From Planctomycetota bacterium (GTDB lineage: Bacteria; Planctomycetota; UBA11346): 33,440 bases of DNA. Position numbers and translations under genes: made by a program. This document shows, piece by piece, positions 8,520-15,816 of this stretch. How positions within the stretch are numbered: the first letter of the stretch is position 1; each line of letters opens with the position of its first letter. The notes beneath the pieces are model-generated. The model ran no database searches. It was not told the origin of the DNA and was given only the letters and a program-made list of their open reading frames with translations. The stretch is from contig JALHRW010000017.1 of NCBI GenBank assembly GCA_022841245.1, positions 11,022-44,461 on the forward strand. The letters run 5' to 3'.

Positions 8520-9275
8520 TCAGTTCGCCCGCGCGGGCACGCGATAGACCAGCAGACGGGCATCTGAACGACCGGGCAGCACGATGGTCCGCTCAGCGGC
8601 GAACCCCGGCACGGCAAAGGTGTTGCTGATGAACAGACTGCCGGGCTGCATCTCGGCGCAGACCTTGGCCCACAGCCGCGGCATTGGCTCAGGCGAAAGG
8701 AAGGCGTAGACTAGGTGGTAGCCGGCCAGATCGTGGGTGAAGATATTGCCCAGGTGCATGCGCAGGTTGCGCCGACGGCCGGCGCGCAGGCGGCAGATCA
8801 ACCATGGCAGCAATGAGGCCTCGACCCCGGTGACCTGGGCGTCTGGTCGCTGCTTGGCTAGGCCGAGGGTGGGTCCGCCCAAGCCGGCTCCGAGATCGCA
8901 GGCCTGAACCCCGGGCACGGCCGGCAGCAGGCTGGCGAGTTCCCGGATCGCCGCGCGATTGCTCAAGTACAGCGGCGCCCTGGTGGTCACCCCGCCGCCG
9001 TAGACCAGGAGGAGGGCGGTGAAGCCGGTGCCCCACGCCCACCACGGCAGGGTCGGCCCGGTGGCGGCGAAGGGCAGGGCGAGGGCGAGCGGCAACCACC
9101 ACCACGGCAAGCGCAGCAGGATGCAGAGGGCGCAGGCCAGGCATGCATCGGTCAACACCCAGCCCCAGCCGGCCACCGAGCCGGCCACGGCGGGGATCAA
9201 GGCGAGGACGTAGGTGAGGCCGAATGCGACGGCGTGGGCAAGCAGGAAGCGCACGATCGGCGGCATTCGGGCCAT
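8520..9275 (-). CDS. Membrane-embedded SAM-dependent methyltransferase-like protein
   Basis: A 251-residue protein with two parts. Residues 1-95 are strongly hydrophobic and should form about four transmembrane helices (near 8-30, 37-54, 57-72 and 79-95). From about 110 a class I methyltransferase-like domain follows, with the SAM-binding glycine loop DLGAGLGGPTLGLA (127-140) and the acidic residue Glu152 in VTGVEAS closing strand 2. Later strands carry LVYAFLSPEPM and GSLFISNTFAVPG. The substrate is unknown; an acceptor at the membrane is a reasonable guess. The ATG at 9275 follows a 12-bp palindrome that contains the AGGA ribosome-binding candidate. The kinase gene lies 142 bp downstream on the same strand, so a functional link is possible but not shown. 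Confidence 0.7.
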   Translation of the reverse strand: MARMPPIVRFLLAHAVAFGLTYVLALIPAVAGSVAGWGWVLTDACLACALCILLRLPWWWLPLALALPFAATGPTLPWWAWGTGFTALLLVYGGGVTTRAPLYLSNRAAIRELASLLPAVPGVQACDLGAGLGGPTLGLAKQRPDAQVTGVEASLLPWLICRLRAGRRRNLRMHLGNIFTHDLAGYHLVYAFLSPEPMPRLWAKVCAEMQPGSLFISNTFAVPGFAAERTIVLPGRSDARLLVYRVPARAN

Positions 9276-9276
9276 G

Positions 9277-9288
9277 ACAGGATCCTGT
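9277..9288 (-). promoter_or_regulatory. 12-bp palindrome over the methyltransferase ribosome-binding site
   Basis: ACAGGATCCTGT is a perfect palindrome that begins 2 nt upstream of the ATG at 9275 and contains the only AGGA Shine-Dalgarno candidate. Dyad symmetry here could affect translation or bind a regulator, but 12 bp alone is weak evidence. Confidence 0.3.
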
Positions 9289-9332
9289 AGCTAAAAGGAC
9301 TTAGGCAAACCATCGGATGCCGCAGCAGGTAC

Positions 9333-9348
9333 TGGCATAGCGCATGCT
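9333..9348 (+). promoter_or_regulatory. Candidate sigma-54 (-24/-12) promoter of motAB
   Basis: TGGCATAGCGCATGCT keeps the invariant GG and GC dinucleotides with the required 10-nt spacing and matches most other positions of the TGGCAC-N5-TTGCW consensus (TGGCA, then TGCT). It lies 132 bp upstream of the motA ATG. Sigma-54 control of flagellar genes is well established in other bacteria. No enhancer-binding protein gene is visible here. Confidence 0.4.
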
Positions 9349-9403
9349 ACTGGAGTAGGTTGAGCCCATTCCAATGCACAGGATCAACACGCAGGCAGAC
9401 GAG

Positions 9404-9425
9404 ATCCCATCGCCAGCGATGGGAT
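9404..9425 (+). promoter_or_regulatory. 22-bp inverted repeat in the motA leader
   Basis: Perfect 10-bp arms, ATCCCATCGC (9404-9413) and GCGATGGGAT (9416-9425), are separated by only 2 nt. The element lies 55 bp upstream of motA and downstream of the sigma-54-like site, so it would be transcribed as a leader hairpin or act as a protein-binding dyad. Confidence 0.45.
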
Positions 9426-9480
9426 GGGCCCCGAGCATGGGCGAGTCCCCAGAGCAGACACAGCATAGGATCGCCTCCCC

Positions 9481-10344
9481 ATGATTCTCCTCGTCGGCAT
9501 CGCATTCGCCCTGCTGTGCGTCTTCGGCGGCTACATGCTGCACCACGGCAGCATGAAGGTGTTCGTGGTCGCCTGGACCGAATACATCATCATCGGCGGC
9601 GGCGCGGTCGGCATCTTCGTGGCCAGCAACGGCATGGCGGTGACCAAGCAGGCCGTGGCCCAGGTCCTCGAACTGCTCAAGCCGGATCCCTTCGTCGACA
9701 AAGCCGAATACATGAAGCTGCTGGTGATGATGTACCAGCTGTTCAGCGTCGCGCGGCGCGACGGCCTGCTCGGCCTCGAGCCGCACATGGAGGACCCGCA
9801 CAAGTCGACCATCATCTCCAAGAATCACAGCTTCCTGCACCACAGCCACTGCAACGCCTTCTTCTGCGACACCATGAAAGTCGTCATCTCCGGCGGCGTG
9901 GCCCCGTTCGACCTGGCCGAGATGATGGACATCGACCTGGAATCGGCCAAGGCCGAAGCCCACGTCGTGCCCGAAGCGATCGGATCGGTCGGCGACGCCA
10001 TGCCCGCGGTCGGCATCTGCGCCTGCGTGCTTGGCGTCGTCATCACCATGGACCAGATCGGCGGCGATGCGAAGATCCTCGGCCAATCGGTCGCGGTCGC
10101 GCTGGTCGGCACCTTCCTCGGCGTGTTCGCCGCCTACTTCCTGGTCGCGCCGGTGGCGCGTGCGCTGAGCATGCGTCATCGCGGCGAGGAGAACTACATG
10201 CTGGCGATGAAGCACGCCCTGTTCAGCTTCGCGCGCGGCGAATCGCCGATCACCTGCGTCGAGTTCGCTCGCCGTCAGATCGAACCGTCGTGCCGTCCCG
10301 GTTTCAGCGAGATGGAGAAGGCGCTGAAGGCTTCGAAAGGCTGA
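9481..10344 (+). CDS. motA: Flagellar motor stator protein MotA
   Basis: A 287-residue inner-membrane protein that forms the ion-conducting stator with MotB and generates torque on the rotor. Four hydrophobic helices are visible (about 2-20, 32-50, 172-192, 202-225) with a large cytoplasmic loop between the second and third. Residues known to matter in E. coli MotA are conserved: Arg92 and Glu100 in VARRDGLLGLE (equivalents of Arg90 and Glu98) and Pro175 in VGDAMPAVGI and Pro224 (equivalents of Pro173 and Pro222). The ATG at 9481 lies 10 nt after AGGA. One base separates its stop from motB, so the two form an operon. No other flagellar gene is in the window. Confidence 0.93.
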   Translation: MILLVGIAFALLCVFGGYMLHHGSMKVFVVAWTEYIIIGGGAVGIFVASNGMAVTKQAVAQVLELLKPDPFVDKAEYMKLLVMMYQLFSVARRDGLLGLEPHMEDPHKSTIISKNHSFLHHSHCNAFFCDTMKVVISGGVAPFDLAEMMDIDLESAKAEAHVVPEAIGSVGDAMPAVGICACVLGVVITMDQIGGDAKILGQSVAVALVGTFLGVFAAYFLVAPVARALSMRHRGEENYMLAMKHALFSFARGESPITCVEFARRQIEPSCRPGFSEMEKALKASKG

Positions 10345-10345
10345 G

Positions 10346-11125
10346 ATGGCCGACAACAAGTCGAAGCAGCCGATCATCATCAGGAAGAAGAAGGCCGCGC
10401 ATGGCCATCACGGCGGGGCGTGGAAGATCGCCCTCGCCGACATGATGACGGCGATGATGGCCTTCTTCCTGGTCATGTGGATCGTCGGCATGGACGTGCA
10501 GACCAAGCAGGGCATCGCCGCCTATTTCCAGAACATGAGCGCGCGGGCTTCCCACCAGCCGGCCAGCCCGCACATCGTCCATTTGCAGGGTTCACCGCCG
10601 GTCAACCCGCGGCCCAAGCCGCCGGTGCCGCGCGACAACAACCTCGACAAGCAGAACGCGACCATCATCGCCTCGCAGATCGACAGCCTGATCGGCTCCA
10701 ATCCGCAACTCGAACGGCTGCGCGGCGCGGTCTCGGTGCAGGTCGAAGACAAGCAGATGCGCGTCGACTTCCACGATGGCGGCGGCCAGTCCTTGTTCGT
10801 CGCCGATGGCACCCAGCTGCGGCCGGAGGCGCGCAAGCTGGTCGAGGGCGTGGCGGTGATCATGCAGCACAACCGCGCCCGCATGATCATCGAGGGCCAC
10901 AGCGAATCGCGTGGCAGTACCGGCGGCAGCGGGCAAGGCCTGTGGGAGCAGTCGACCGGCCGGGCGGTCGCTTTGCGCGGCGTGCTGGCCAATGCCGGCA
11001 TCGGCGACGACCGCATCCTCGAGGTGAAGGGCCTGGGCGACACCAAGCTGACCACCCCCGAGGATCCGGTGAACCCGGCCAATCGCCGGGTTTCGATCGT
11101 CGCGCCGTACGATCTGCCGGACTAG
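10346..11125 (+). CDS. motB: Flagellar motor stator protein MotB
   Basis: A 259-residue stator partner of MotA that anchors the complex to peptidoglycan. A basic N-terminus (RKKK) is followed by a single transmembrane helix (about 26-47) containing the essential ion-carrying Asp32 in ALADMMTAMMAFFLVMW, at the same number as in E. coli. A Pro-rich linker (about 65-100) leads to an OmpA-like peptidoglycan-binding domain (about 135-255) with IEGHSESRG and a terminal NPANRRVSIV motif. It starts one base after the motA stop. Its TAG stop shares the palindrome CTAG with the stop of the convergent phosphodiesterase gene, a 4-bp tail overlap. Confidence 0.93.
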   Translation: MADNKSKQPIIIRKKKAAHGHHGGAWKIALADMMTAMMAFFLVMWIVGMDVQTKQGIAAYFQNMSARASHQPASPHIVHLQGSPPVNPRPKPPVPRDNNLDKQNATIIASQIDSLIGSNPQLERLRGAVSVQVEDKQMRVDFHDGGGQSLFVADGTQLRPEARKLVEGVAVIMQHNRARMIIEGHSESRGSTGGSGQGLWEQSTGRAVALRGVLANAGIGDDRILEVKGLGDTKLTTPEDPVNPANRRVSIVAPYDLPD

Positions 11126-12474
11126 CCGCGGGTGGCAGCCGCGATCACCGCGGCGATGTCGGTGTGGTGCCAGCCGTCGCGCATCCAGCGCTTGTCGCTG
11201 CCGATGACCACTGCGCCCTGGCCGGGTGTGCTGGCCATGCGGCCGTGGCTGCCGCGTACCAGGCCGGCGTCGAGTGGCACCGGATCCATCAGGTAGCGGA
11301 AACCGAGCATCTTGCGCAGCAGCGCCCAGGCGGCGCGGCGCTTGCCGCCCGCGGGATCGAAGAACAGCTCGCGCGGGTCGTAGCCGGGCTTCTTGTGGAT
11401 CTCGACACAGCGGGCGAAGTCGGGCCGGCGCGCGTCCTCTAGCCAGTAGTCGTGGGCGAACCAGGCGCCGCGCGCCGCCAGCAGAATCAGCTCGCCGCTA
11501 CGCGCATGGTCGAGGCCGAGCTCACGGCGCTGCGTGCCGGCGAAGACGCGCTCGACCCCAGGCAGTTTCGCCAACAGTTCGGCGGCGCGGCCGATCGCCG
11601 CCTGGTCGGCGCAATAGACGTGCGCCAGCTGGTGGTCGACCACGGCGAAGGCGCGGCTGGCGCCCGGGTCGAGCAGCTCGCCGGCCGCGTTGTGCACCGC
11701 CGCGAGCAGGCCGTTCTCGCGCAGGCAGCGATTGGGGAACACGGGCTGGTCGACCGCCTCGATGCCGTATTCGCTCACCACCAGCACCTCGTAGCCTTTG
11801 GCTCGGGCGTGATCGATCGCCTTGCCGGCCTCGGCGTCGAGGGCGCGCAGGTTCTGCTTCAGGTGGGGCCCGGTGGGGCCGAAGCGCTGCAGGTCGTAGT
11901 CGAGGTGCGGCAGGTAGCACAGCGCGAGGGCCGGCTGACTGTGATCGAGCGCGGTGGCGAAGCTCTCGGCGATCCACCGCGTCGAACGGATGTCGGCGGT
12001 CGGACCCCAGAAGCGGAACAGCGGGAAATCCCCGTGTTTTGCCCGCAGATCGTCCTTCAGGCCGTAAGGATGGGCGTAGAAGTCCGGCGACTTGCGTCCA
12101 TCGTGGTGGTAGACCGGACGCGGCGTGACCGTGGCGGCCACGCTGGTGTTCATCGCGTACCACCAGAAGTGCTTGAGCGTGCGCGGACCGCCCGCGCGCG
12201 CCCACGGCAGCTCGGCCTGCACCAGGCGCTCCGACTGGCTCCAGAAGCGGATCTCACCGAGTTCGCGCATGTACCAGCCGTTGCCGACGATGCCGTGGCC
12301 GCTGGGCAGCACGCCGGTGAGCATGGTGGCCTGCGCGGTCGTGGTCACCGCCGGCAGCGCGGTCTGCATCGGGGCCGAGAAACCGGCCGACGCCAGGCGC
12401 GTCAGGTTCGGCGTGTCCGGGCCGAGGTGGTCCGGAGTCAGGCCGACGCAGCAGACGATGGCGAGCCGGGTCAT
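11122..12474 (-). CDS. Alkaline-phosphatase-superfamily phosphodiesterase / nucleotide pyrophosphatase-like protein
   Basis: A 450-residue protein of the type I phosphodiesterase/nucleotide pyrophosphatase fold, which hydrolyses phosphoesters using a Thr nucleophile and usually two metals. Visible are the nucleophile region PAVTTTAQATMLTG (41-54, Thr44 or Thr45), the metal segment LPHLDYDLQRFGP (188-200) and a strand ending VVSEYGI at 232-238. In typical members the last motif reads SDHG, so Asp and His ligands appear replaced by Glu235 and Tyr236. There is no signal peptide. The start is ATG at 12474, preceded by GAGGGG; the frame stays open upstream but that part is translated repeat. It is downstream of purM on the same strand, separated by inverted heptamer arrays. 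The substrate is unknown. Confidence 0.8.
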   Translation of the reverse strand: MTRLAIVCCVGLTPDHLGPDTPNLTRLASAGFSAPMQTALPAVTTTAQATMLTGVLPSGHGIVGNGWYMRELGEIRFWSQSERLVQAELPWARAGGPRTLKHFWWYAMNTSVAATVTPRPVYHHDGRKSPDFYAHPYGLKDDLRAKHGDFPLFRFWGPTADIRSTRWIAESFATALDHSQPALALCYLPHLDYDLQRFGPTGPHLKQNLRALDAEAGKAIDHARAKGYEVLVVSEYGIEAVDQPVFPNRCLRENGLLAAVHNAAGELLDPGASRAFAVVDHQLAHVYCADQAAIGRAAELLAKLPGVERVFAGTQRRELGLDHARSGELILLAARGAWFAHDYWLEDARRPDFARCVEIHKKPGYDPRELFFDPAGGKRRAAWALLRKMLGFRYLMDPVPLDAGLVRGSHGRMASTPGQGAVVIGSDKRWMRDGWHHTDIAAVIAAATRG

Positions 12475-12482
12475 TGCCCCTC

Positions 12483-12625
12483 GTTCGTGGTTCGTGGTTC
12501 GCGGTTCGTCGTTTCCGAAACGGGCAGATTCTTCGGGGGAACGGGTCCCGGAACGATCATGCCCGCGCCAAAGGTTTGCGCATGGCGATGCGGAACCACG
12601 AACCACGAACCACGAACCACGAACC
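12483..12625. repeat. Inverted heptamer arrays flanking a structured core
   Basis: Left array 12483-12510 has four GTTCGTG-type heptamers (two exact, then GTTCGCG and GTTCGTC). Right array 12594-12625 has four exact AACCACG units plus AACC. The arrays are reverse complements, so a transcript of either strand could form a long stem enclosing about 80 nt. The core has further symmetry: GTTTC/GAAAC (12511-12521), CGGGCA (12521-12526) with TGCCCG (12560-12565), and CGGG-T-CCCG near 12542-12550. The element fills most of the 157-bp gap between purM and the phosphodiesterase gene. Confidence 0.8.
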
Positions 12626-12631
12626 CTTGCG

Positions 12632-13837
12632 TCATCGGTACGTCGCGACGCCGTCGGGCGTGGTAATCATCACCTCGCGGCCCTGCGCGCCGCCCTCGAT
12701 GCGGCCGACGATGCGAGCCTCGATGCCGCAGCCCTTGGCGATGCGGATGCAGGCCTCGGCGCGGCCGGCCGGTACTGCCGCCTCCAGGCGCCAGCCCATG
12801 TTGTAGGTGCCGTACATCTCGGCCCAGCCCATGCCGGTGGCCTGCTTGATCGCGGCGAACAGCGGCGGCACGGGGAAGGGGGCGTCCTTGACGTAGCGGT
12901 TGCCGGCGGCGCCGAACTTGACCAGTTTCGACTGCCCGCCGCCCGAGCAGTGGATCAGTCCGTGCAGGTCGGCGCGCGGCAGCTCAGCGAGCAGCGCGGC
13001 GATCAGCGGCAGGTAGGTGCGGGTCGGCGAGAGCACCGCCGAGCCGACGGTGAAGCGCGGGTCGCCCGGCAGCGGGTCGCCGACACGGTGCGGGCCGCAG
13101 TAGACCAGGTCCGGCTTGGTTTCCGGCGCGTAGGTCTCGCCATACTTCGCGCGGTAGTCGCCGCCGAACAGGTCGTGGCGCGCGCCGGTCAGCCCGTTCG
13201 AGCCCATGCCGGCGTTCGGCACGGTCTCCCAGGACGCCTGCCCGGTCGAGCTGAATCCCACCAGCACATCGCCGGGCACCATGCGCACCGCGTCGATCAC
13301 CTGGTCGCGGCGCAGCCGGGTGGCGATGGTCGAGTCGACCACCGCGGTGCGCACCAGGTCGCCGACGTCAGCGGTCTCGCCGCCGGTCATGACGCAGCGG
13401 ATGCCGTGCGCGGTCAGCAGATCGCACACCGCCTGATAGCCGGCGACGATCTGCGCGATGACCTCGCCGGGCACGCGGCGGGCGTTGCGGCCGATGGTGT
13501 TCGAGACCAGGTATGGGCCGAGGGCGCCGACGCAGGCGCAGTCGTCGAGGTTCATCACCAGGCTGTCCTGGGCGATGCCGCGCCAGGTCTCCAGCGGGAA
13601 GCCCTCCTTCCATGCCAGGTAGGCGAGGGCGCTCTTGGTCCCGGCACCGTCGGCGTGCAGCACGATGCAGTGCTCGTCCGAGCCGGTCAGCTCATCGGCG
13701 ACCACCTTGCAGAAGGCGCCGGGGAAGAGCCCGGCGTCCTGGCGGTCGATGGCGGCGTGGACTTCGGACTTGCCGGCGGAGACCCCGCGGGCCTGGTAAC
13801 GGGCATCGTGGCGCTGATCGGTCATGCGGGGGCGCAT
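12632..13837 (-). CDS. purM: Phosphoribosylformylglycinamidine cyclo-ligase (AIR synthetase)
   Basis: Catalyses the ATP-dependent ring closure of FGAM to aminoimidazole ribotide in de novo purine synthesis. The protein (401 residues from ATG 13837, or 397 from ATG 13825) has the PurM signatures HADGAGTKSALAY (61-73), GIAQDSLVMNLDD (87-99) and TGGETADVGDLVRT (151-164). It is longer than E. coli PurM (about 345) and resembles the divergent form typical of Bacteroidetes, including GMGSNGLTGARHD, SPTRTY and GLIHCSGGGQSK. The first ATG is favoured because GGTGGGAG lies just before it, whereas the second is about 15 nt from that site. It is followed by the heptamer element and a phosphodiesterase gene on the same strand. 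Confidence 0.85.
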   Translation of the reverse strand: MRPRMTDQRHDARYQARGVSAGKSEVHAAIDRQDAGLFPGAFCKVVADELTGSDEHCIVLHADGAGTKSALAYLAWKEGFPLETWRGIAQDSLVMNLDDCACVGALGPYLVSNTIGRNARRVPGEVIAQIVAGYQAVCDLLTAHGIRCVMTGGETADVGDLVRTAVVDSTIATRLRRDQVIDAVRMVPGDVLVGFSSTGQASWETVPNAGMGSNGLTGARHDLFGGDYRAKYGETYAPETKPDLVYCGPHRVGDPLPGDPRFTVGSAVLSPTRTYLPLIAALLAELPRADLHGLIHCSGGGQSKLVKFGAAGNRYVKDAPFPVPPLFAAIKQATGMGWAEMYGTYNMGWRLEAAVPAGRAEACIRIAKGCGIEARIVGRIEGGAQGREVMITTPDGVATYR

Positions 13838-13875
13838 GCTCTCCCACCTGTGCCTGCTGCAATGGCGGGGTACCC

Positions 13876-13928
13876 GGGAGCGCCGCACTCCCGTGCGGCT
13901 GTCTTGGTGGCCTTGGCTCGGCGCTCCC
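13876..13928 (+). promoter_or_regulatory. Two competing stem-loops in the purM/amaP-like intergenic region
   Basis: An inner hairpin GCCGCAC (13882-13888) / GTGCGGC (13893-13899) with a TCCC loop overlaps the left arm of an outer 10-bp pairing, GGGAGCGCCG (13876-13885) with CGGCGCTCCC (13919-13928). Bases 13882-13885 can pair in only one of the two. The site lies 40 bp upstream of the ATG at 13968 and between divergent genes, so it may be a leader structure or a protein-binding dyad. Confidence 0.4.
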
Positions 13929-13967
13929 AGGGTTGCCGCAGCCCACCCAGGCGGCATCCTGCCGCCC

Positions 13968-14726
13968 ATGCGCGCATTCCTGCGCTGGATGGTCTTCGTG
14001 ATCGGCATCGCCCTCGGAGGGCTGCTGGCCACCTTCACCCTCTGGCCCGAGACGGTCGAGCCGGTGATGCTGTGGCTGCGGGACGACCACATCGGCCGGT
14101 TCACCGCCTCAGCGATGAGCGGGGTGCTGCTGGCGAGCCCGCTGGTCTGGCTGCTGCGCTGGATGCAGGCGATGCGCCGCAGCCGCGAGATCAGCTACAC
14201 CACCGACAACGGGCGCATCTCGGTCAACCTCGTCGCCATCGAGGAGGCCCTGACCCGCGCCATCGAAGGCGAAAGCGAGATCCGCAAGGCCCGTGTCTCG
14301 GTCTACGAGGACCGGGTCAAGCGCGGCATCGTCATCGATGCGGTGCTGACCCTGTGGGAGGTGGCCAACGTCACCGAGCGCAACCTGTTCTGCCAGCGCC
14401 TGCTGCGCCGGCGTTTCGCCGAGCTGATGCCCGAGCGCAGCGATGTCTCGGTCAACCTGGTGGTGCATCGCTTGACCGTGCGCCCTCCGAGCAAGGGCAA
14501 CGTGCCTGGGCCGGCCCCCGCCGCTCCCGCGCCGCCGATCCAGGGCGAGGCCTACGAGCGCAGTCCGCTGGGCGTCGCCAAGCTGCCGACCAGGGAGCCT
14601 GAGCACCTGCCGCGCTCGGCGGAACCGCAGGACGAGGACGACCTGTACGTCGGCCCGGCCTATCCGGTGACGCGCGACGACGAAGACGAGGCGACCGGCG
14701 TGTTCAAGGCGCCGCGCAAATCCTGA
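13968..14726 (+). CDS. AmaP/Asp23-like membrane-anchored protein
   Basis: A 252-residue membrane protein with two N-terminal transmembrane helices (about 5-27 and 47-66) joined by a short loop, followed by a cytoplasmic domain. The segment ISYTTDNGRISVNLVAIEEAL (76-96) and the following strand RKARVSVYEDRVKRGIVIDAVL look like the alkaline-shock Asp23/AmaP fold, whose members anchor Asp23-family proteins at the membrane in Gram-positive bacteria. The rest (about 165-252) is Pro-rich, then Asp/Glu-rich, and probably disordered. The ATG at 13968 is chosen because the first hydrophobic helix follows directly; upstream in-frame codons show no conserved sequence. Its last 23 bases overlap antisense to the end of patB. 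The assignment rests on layout and a short motif. Confidence 0.6.
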   Translation: MRAFLRWMVFVIGIALGGLLATFTLWPETVEPVMLWLRDDHIGRFTASAMSGVLLASPLVWLLRWMQAMRRSREISYTTDNGRISVNLVAIEEALTRAIEGESEIRKARVSVYEDRVKRGIVIDAVLTLWEVANVTERNLFCQRLLRRRFAELMPERSDVSVNLVVHRLTVRPPSKGNVPGPAPAAPAPPIQGEAYERSPLGVAKLPTREPEHLPRSAEPQDEDDLYVGPAYPVTRDDEDEATGVFKAPRKS

Positions 14727-15816
14727 GTCGACGCAGACCCTCGGCCAGGGTCTCCTCCGGGCAGGCGTAGTTCAACCGGACGAAGCCGTCGCCGTCGAAT
14801 GGTCGGCCATCAGACAGGCCCAATCCACTCTGTTCGAACCGCGCTGCCGGATCGGGCCAGGCCCGTTCCGTACAGTCGATCCAGGTCAGGTAGGTGGCCT
14901 GCGGCAGCCGGCTGGTGAGCCCAGTCAGGCTGTTCACCGCTGCATGCGACGCATCGCGATTGGCGCGCAGACGCGGCAGCAACCCGTCGAGCCAGGTGTC
15001 GCCTCGGCTCCACGCCGCCTCGGCGGCGGTCAGGCCGAGCAGGTTCGGCCACGGCACCAGTCCGAGATCGGCCTTGCCATACGCGCTGCGTAGCGCGGCG
15101 TCGGGGATGATGACGGCCGCGCAGGACAGGCCGGGGAGGTTGAAGGTCTTGGACGGGGCGACGATGGTGATGGTGCGGGCGGCGATCTCGGGCGACAGCG
15201 AGGCGAAGGGAAGGTGGCGGCAGCCCGGCTCCAGCACCAGGTCCATCCACGCCTCGTCGCTGACCACATGCAGGTCGTGCCTCAGGACGAAGTTGGCGAG
15301 GCGTTCGAGTTCGGCGCGCGTCCACACTCGCCCGGTCGGGTTGTGCGGCGAGCACAGCCACAGCACGTTCGCGGCCGGTCCGGCGGCGCGCTCCAGCGCT
15401 TCCCAGTCGATCTCCGCGCCAGCCAGCGGCACGCGCACGCAGCGTCGGCCGGCGTGCCCCGGCGCGCGCAGGAAGGGGGGATAGATCGGCGTCAGCACCA
15501 GCCCATCGCTGCCCGGTTCGCCGAGGATGCGTGCTGCCTGGTCCATCGCCACGACCATGCCCGGGGCTGACAGCACCCAGCCTGGATCGATGGCCCAGCC
15601 GTGACGTCGGCGCAGCCAGCCGGCGAGCGCCTCGCCGAACGTCGGCATGGTGCGGGTGTAGCCGAGGACGCCGTGGTCGAGGCGGGCGCGCAACGCATCG
15701 AGCACGCACGGCGGCGCGGCGAAATCCATGTCTGCGACCCACATCGGCAGGATGTCGCGCCCCTGCCAGCGCTCCCACTTCTCGCTGCCGGTATTGCGGC
15801 GGTCGATGACGCTCAC
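14704..15816 (-). CDS. patB: PatB/MalY-type PLP-dependent C-S beta-lyase (aminotransferase fold)
   Basis: A 370-residue fold-type I PLP enzyme of the PatB/MalY family. Members cleave cystathionine or other cysteine S-conjugates to a thiol, pyruvate and ammonia. Family hallmarks are the start with RRNTGSEKWE, then LPMWVADMDF (23-32), LGYT (51-54), CSPHNPTGR (155-163), SDEAW (186-190) with the PLP-contacting Asp187, the PLP Lys223 in APSKTFNLPGL, and a C-terminal VRLNYACP. The start is GTG at 15816, overlapping the upstream HEAT-protein stop as GTGA, so the two are coupled. The 3' end overlaps the convergent AmaP-like gene by 23 bp. A plain aminotransferase activity cannot be excluded. Confidence 0.85.
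   Translation of the reverse strand: MSVIDRRNTGSEKWERWQGRDILPMWVADMDFAAPPCVLDALRARLDHGVLGYTRTMPTFGEALAGWLRRRHGWAIDPGWVLSAPGMVVAMDQAARILGEPGSDGLVLTPIYPPFLRAPGHAGRRCVRVPLAGAEIDWEALERAAGPAANVLWLCSPHNPTGRVWTRAELERLANFVLRHDLHVVSDEAWMDLVLEPGCRHLPFASLSPEIAARTITIVAPSKTFNLPGLSCAAVIIPDAALRSAYGKADLGLVPWPNLLGLTAAEAAWSRGDTWLDGLLPRLRANRDASHAAVNSLTGLTSRLPQATYLTWIDCTERAWPDPAARFEQSGLGLSDGRPFDGDGFVRLNYACPEETLAEGLRRLRICAAP

Noticed and set aside
6764..8629. A 621-codon open frame antisense to the histidine kinase
   Set aside because: It lies over well-defined sensor and PAS coding sequence and gives a low-complexity Gly/Gln/Asp/His-rich product.
9301..10380. A 359-codon open frame antisense to motA
   Set aside because: It is His/Asp-rich antisense sequence over a gene whose MotA residues are all conserved.
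12483..12625. CRISPR array
   Set aside because: Units are 7 bp, contiguous and without spacers, and no cas gene is present.
12483..12625. Insertion sequence ends
   Set aside because: The inverted arrays enclose only about 80 bp with no transposase and no visible target-site duplication; a small non-coding element is not excluded.
13824..13967. N-terminal extension of the AmaP-like protein (300-residue version)
   Set aside because: The upstream 48 codons cross the intergenic stem-loops and overlap the purM start; the hydrophobic helix typical of the N-terminus begins right after ATG 13968.
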